From Capsulimonadaceae bacterium (GTDB lineage Bacteria > Armatimonadota > Armatimonadia > Armatimonadales > Capsulimonadaceae): a DNA stretch of 64,000 nt. The DNA is taken from the NCBI GenBank assembly GCA_031292625.1, contig JARLGU010000015.1:1-64000 (forward strand), given 5' to 3'. The position numbers were made by a program, and so were the translations under genes. The notes beneath the pieces are model-generated. The model had not been told where the DNA came from. It did no database searches and saw nothing but the letters and a program-made list of their open reading frames with translations. Every line of letters begins with the position of its first letter. The stretch's first letter is position 1. This document shows, piece after piece, positions 61,236-64,000 of this stretch.

Positions 61236-61852
61236 TCGGCCTTCTTCTTTCCGAACGTTGTTTTGAGCTCTTCGCCATGTATCAGGCGCTTGATGTTGGC
61301 GCGGTGTTTGACGATGACGAACACTGTGATGATGGCTCCAAAAACGCCGTAGGCGACATTGTGGTCGTTGAGGTAGTAGACCAGCACTGCGCCAAGAGGC
61401 GTGACCGCGATGGATGCGAGCGAGACATAGCCGGTGGTCAGGACGATTGCCAGCCAGGTGAAGAAACAAACAAGCGAACCCTGCCATGATAGTCCAAAGG
61501 CAACGCCAAGGCTGGTTGCTACTCCCTTTCCGCCCTTAAAGCCGAGGAAGGGCGAATAGGTGTGTCCCATGATCGCGGCGAATCCGGTCAGGATGATCCA
61601 CCAGGAAGCGCTCGGGAATGCGTGGCGCATGAGTAGGACGGGGATCAAGCCCTTGCCCAAATCGAGCGCGAAAACGGGCGCGCCTGCCTTCCATCCGATG
61701 ACGCGGTAGACATTGGTCGCGCCGATATTCTTGCTGCCGTGTTCGCGCGGATCGATTTTGAAGAAAGCCTTGCCAATCGCGAGACCAAATGGGATCGCGC
61801 CGATGAGATAAACAATCAACAATATGCAGACGATGAGTACAGCCTGAGGCAT
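61232..61852 (-). CDS. plsY: Acyl-phosphate glycerol-3-phosphate acyltransferase
   Basis: A 206-residue integral membrane enzyme starting phospholipid synthesis by transferring the acyl group from acyl phosphate to glycerol 3-phosphate. The three PlsY motifs are present: REHGSKNIGATNVYRVIG near 37, GHTYSPFLGFKGGKGVATSLG near 97, and the later HRANIKRLIHGEE near 183. About five membrane helices are visible. Its stop overlaps the maf start. Upstream, 267 bp separate it from the divergent FemAB gene, in which I see only the latter's promoter. Confidence 0.96.
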   Translation of the reverse strand: MPQAVLIVCILLIVYLIGAIPFGLAIGKAFFKIDPREHGSKNIGATNVYRVIGWKAGAPVFALDLGKGLIPVLLMRHAFPSASWWIILTGFAAIMGHTYSPFLGFKGGKGVATSLGVAFGLSWQGSLVCFFTWLAIVLTTGYVSLASIAVTPLGAVLVYYLNDHNVAYGVFGAIITVFVIVKHRANIKRLIHGEELKTTFGKKKAE

Positions 61853-62105
61853 GGCGAGGTAATGTCCCTTAGTTCATTATGGGTTCCGGCGTAGCCGGTC
61901 TGCGCATAGTTCGGCGTAAGAAGGGCGTTTCCCTCTTTTCATGCAGGCATTGAAGAGCGAGGATGGCTCTCGGGGCCGCGATGCTTCCGGATGCGTCCTC
62001 CGCGAGCGGTAAGCGATCTGATGATCGTCGATCTCGCAGCGTTACGACGCCGCGCTGTCCTTGAGTTGCGTGCAAACGCTGAGTCCCGAAGCGCGCATTT
62101 GGGGG

Positions 62106-62111
62106 TACACT
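62106..62111 (+). promoter_or_regulatory. -10-like element for a probably leaderless FemAB-like gene
   Basis: TACACT ends 8 bp before the ATG at 62120, with no Shine-Dalgarno sequence. Confidence 0.4.
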
Positions 62112-62119
62112 TACGCTGA

Positions 62120-63226
62120 ATGGAAGTTATCGAACTCACCACCTCCGACCGATCTCGCTGGAACGACTTTGTGGCGCGCAATCCTCATGGCGATGTATTG
62201 CAGTGCTGGGAGTGGGGCGAGGTAAAGGGCGAGGGCGGAGACTGGACGCCGATTTGCATGGCGGCCACGGACTCCGCTGGCGCGATCCGTGCGGGCGTGC
62301 TGCTGCTGCGTCGCCGCGTGCCTCTGGTTGGCGCGTTTTATTATGCGCCGCGCGGACCGCTCATGGACGATTGGAGCGACGCGCGCACGCTTAAGCTTCT
62401 TATCGACGCGGTAGAAAAGCGCGCCCAGGCCGATGGCGCGGCGTTTCTCAAGATCGACCCAGCGGTGCCGGTGGATGACGAGCGCGCGGAGATCGCGTTA
62501 AGCGCACTTGGGTTCCATAATCCGCCGACCGTCGATCCGCAAGGGTTTGGCGGGACACAGCCGCGTTGCGTGATGGTGCTGGATGTCAAGGGCAAGGACG
62601 ATGCGGCGCTTCTGGCGGACTTTAAGGCGCAGTGCCGCCGCAACATTCGCAAATCGGATAAGTTCGGCGTCGAGGTCATTGAAGAGACGACGCGCGAGCA
62701 TATCGATCCGTTTTACGAACTGCTCAGCGTCACCGCCAAGCGCGATGGCTTTACGGTGCGTCCGAAGCGCTACTACGAAACGATTTGGGATAAGCTGGTC
62801 GAGGCTGGCTACGCCAAGCTTTTCTTAACCAGACACGAGGGCGTATACCTTTCCGGGGCGCTGTGCTTCGTTATTGGCGACAAGTGCTGGTACGTCTACG
62901 GCGCATCGTCCAACGAGAGCCGGGACGTCATGCCAAACTATGGCATGCAGTGGGCGATGATCCGCTGGGCGCGCGAGCAGGGTTGCCGCGTGTACGATTT
63001 TCGAGGCGTTTCGCCGAGGCGGCGTCAAGAGGGCGAGGACGCTCAGGCGCTGGAGCAGGAAGATCACCTGCAGGGTCTTAACCGATTTAAGGAAGGCTTC
63101 GGCGCTCGTTACGTCGAGTATATCGGCGAGCGCGATCTTGCGTTCAATGTCGTCAAATACTGGACGTGGAACAACGCTAAGCCGGCAGCGGCCGCTTTTC
63201 TCCGCAGGCTGCGCGGAAAACGGTAG
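62120..63226 (+). CDS. FemAB-family (peptidoglycan bridge) aminoacyltransferase-like protein
   Basis: A 368-residue protein of the Fem/GNAT superfamily. The opening NPHGDVLQCWEWGEVKGEGG is the typical FemABX N-terminal block, followed by the first GNAT-like half (LLLRRRVPLVGAFYYAPRGP). The second half includes QCRRNIRKSDKFGVEV and GFGARYVEYIGERDL. In Gram-positive organisms such proteins add amino acids from aminoacyl-tRNA to lipid II; in diderms the role is less clear and may be wall or surface-polymer modification. The tail is rich in Arg and Lys. The next gene is an export permease, consistent with a cell-surface locus. Confidence 0.86.
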   Translation: MEVIELTTSDRSRWNDFVARNPHGDVLQCWEWGEVKGEGGDWTPICMAATDSAGAIRAGVLLLRRRVPLVGAFYYAPRGPLMDDWSDARTLKLLIDAVEKRAQADGAAFLKIDPAVPVDDERAEIALSALGFHNPPTVDPQGFGGTQPRCVMVLDVKGKDDAALLADFKAQCRRNIRKSDKFGVEVIEETTREHIDPFYELLSVTAKRDGFTVRPKRYYETIWDKLVEAGYAKLFLTRHEGVYLSGALCFVIGDKCWYVYGASSNESRDVMPNYGMQWAMIRWAREQGCRVYDFRGVSPRRRQEGEDAQALEQEDHLQGLNRFKEGFGARYVEYIGERDLAFNVVKYWTWNNAKPAAAAFLRRLRGKR

Positions 63227-63318
63227 GGCGGCGCGGGCCGTTGGGCCTGTGCCGGAGATGCGCGTTGGCAGGGCTCGCGGCGAAGAGAGCATAGGTCATT
63301 CACTTTTACAAACGAGTC

Positions 63319-64000
63319 ATGTCCGTACCATCGTTCAACCGGCAATCCACTCTTATTCAGCCCGCGCGTTCCGCCATGGCGACCGTTGGCGAAGATCTGC
63401 GCGAGTTATGGCAGTATCGTAGGCTGATCAGCGTCCTGGCGGCGCGTCAGTTGCGGCTGCGTTACAAGAACTCCGCCATCGGCGTTGTCTGGTCGTTGAT
63501 TATCCCGTGCGTGCAGGCGTTTGCGATGACTTTTGCGGTGGGCTTTATTCTAAACTCCGGCCCTCGCAATATGGGGTCGTTCGTCTTCTGCGCCCTGCTT
63601 CCCTGGACATTTTTTACGAACGCCGTACTGGATGGTTCGTCATCGGTGCTGACCTATCAAGACCTGCTTAAAAAGGTCTACATGCCGCGCGAGGTGATGC
63701 CGATTTCGACGGTTCTGTCGAACTTGTTTCATTTTGCGATGGCCATGATCGTCTTTCTGGTATTTCGCTATGGGCTGACGACTCTTTTCAGCGGCTGGCC
63801 GGGGTGGCCGCCTCTTGCAATCCTCTGGTTTCCGGTGGTGCTCGCAATCCTGATGGCGTTTACGCTCGGCGTGACATTCTTTCTTTGCGCATGGACGACT
63901 TTTTACGAAGACGTGAAATACCTTGTTTCCACCGGTATGAACCTCTTGTACTATTTTGTTCCCATCATCTACTTCGCGGAGAACATCTATTATTCAACTC
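63319..64000 (+). CDS. ABC-2 type polysaccharide export permease (partial)
   Basis: The frame is open from the ATG at 63319 to the window end (227 codons) and is cut off there. It encodes the TagG/Wzm/RfbD type of permease: a cytoplasmic amphipathic start (RRLISVLAARQLRLRYKNSA), then SIIGVVWSLIIPCVQAF-like first helix (seen as GVVWSLIIPCVQAFAMT) and six hydrophobic segments in total, four visible here. The motif KKVYMPREVMPISTVLSNL is typical of this family. It would export O-antigen or teichoic-acid-like polymer with an ATPase encoded beyond the edge. A TTTTACAAA stretch precedes the start. Confidence 0.9.
   Translation, partial: MSVPSFNRQSTLIQPARSAMATVGEDLRELWQYRRLISVLAARQLRLRYKNSAIGVVWSLIIPCVQAFAMTFAVGFILNSGPRNMGSFVFCALLPWTFFTNAVLDGSSSVLTYQDLLKKVYMPREVMPISTVLSNLFHFAMAMIVFLVFRYGLTTLFSGWPGWPPLAILWFPVVLAILMAFTLGVTFFLCAWTTFYEDVKYLVSTGMNLLYYFVPIIYFAENIYYST

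Noticed and set aside
1-64000. tRNA, rRNA or replication origin
   Set aside because: Reading the intergenic regions showed no cloverleaf-like or rRNA sequence and no DnaA-box cluster; a covariance-model scan would be needed to be certain.

Overview
The window is GC-rich bacterial chromosome, densely coded on both strands, with Shine-Dalgarno sites, rho-independent terminators and sigma70-type promoters. Candidate envelope genes (an outer-membrane-like beta-barrel ending in Phe, lipoprotein-like and secreted hydrolases, FemAB, NagZ, a polysaccharide-export permease) suggest a free-living, probably diderm organism. The fused nucleotidyltransferase/phosphomannomutase, the B12-dependent ribonucleotide reductase and many apparently leaderless genes would fit a deep-branching terrestrial phylum such as Armatimonadota. 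That placement is an inference and was not tested. No rRNA, tRNA, CRISPR array or prophage was seen.

Layout. 1-1118: an insertion sequence with 14-bp terminal inverted repeats. 1.4-5.7 kb: a heterodimeric ABC exporter whose second gene runs into a hairpin-rich repeat. 5.7-10.6 kb: a more A+T-rich block with MarR, a 14-TM drug exporter, a phosphatase-like protein lacking its loop arginine, an ECF sigma factor and a small beta-barrel. 11-24 kb: housekeeping genes (group 1/2 sigma factor, BtuD-like ATPase, mutM, rpsA, coaE, cysC, a large VWA protein, polA and a coupled adenine methyltransferase). 24-34 kb: SGNH esterase, anti-sigma factor, nucleotidyltransferase-phosphomannomutase fusion, nagZ, acetylxylan esterase, oxidoreductase and AlkD-like protein. 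34-44 kb: pntAA-pntAB-pntB, ygfZ, SpoIIM/RDD pair and a double M16 peptidase. 44-52 kb: BON and HEAT proteins, purN, queD, a CZB protein, kdpA without kdpB/C, panD and mgsA. 52-64 kb: nrdR-nrdJ, CPBP protease, hybrid histidine kinase, plsY-maf, FemAB and a truncated ABC-2 permease.

The observations most worth following are these. (1) A dispersed repeat family has three copies with inverted ends (AGGACGGCTC ... GAGCCGTCCT). It holds one internal unit in two copies and four 93-bp units in the third. Because 93 is a multiple of three, the array keeps the ABC exporter frame open for about 220 extra codons. (2) About ten genes have a TANNNT -10-like hexamer ending 6-10 nt before the start codon, which implies leaderless transcripts. 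(3) The nrdR promoter carries two NrdR-box-like sites exactly 32 bp apart, while NrdR itself has a four-residue insertion in its zinc ribbon. (4) Several proteins have altered signature motifs: the LMW-PTP-like protein, the nucleotidyltransferase domain and the KdpA filter.

Working links between genes: NrdR probably controls the B12-dependent reductase NrdJ, and the BtuD-like ATPase could belong to B12 or siderophore uptake. NagZ, FemAB and the ABC-2 permease point to wall recycling and surface polymer export. MarR probably controls the neighbouring exporter. All intergenic intervals longer than about 300 bases are described in the features or findings.
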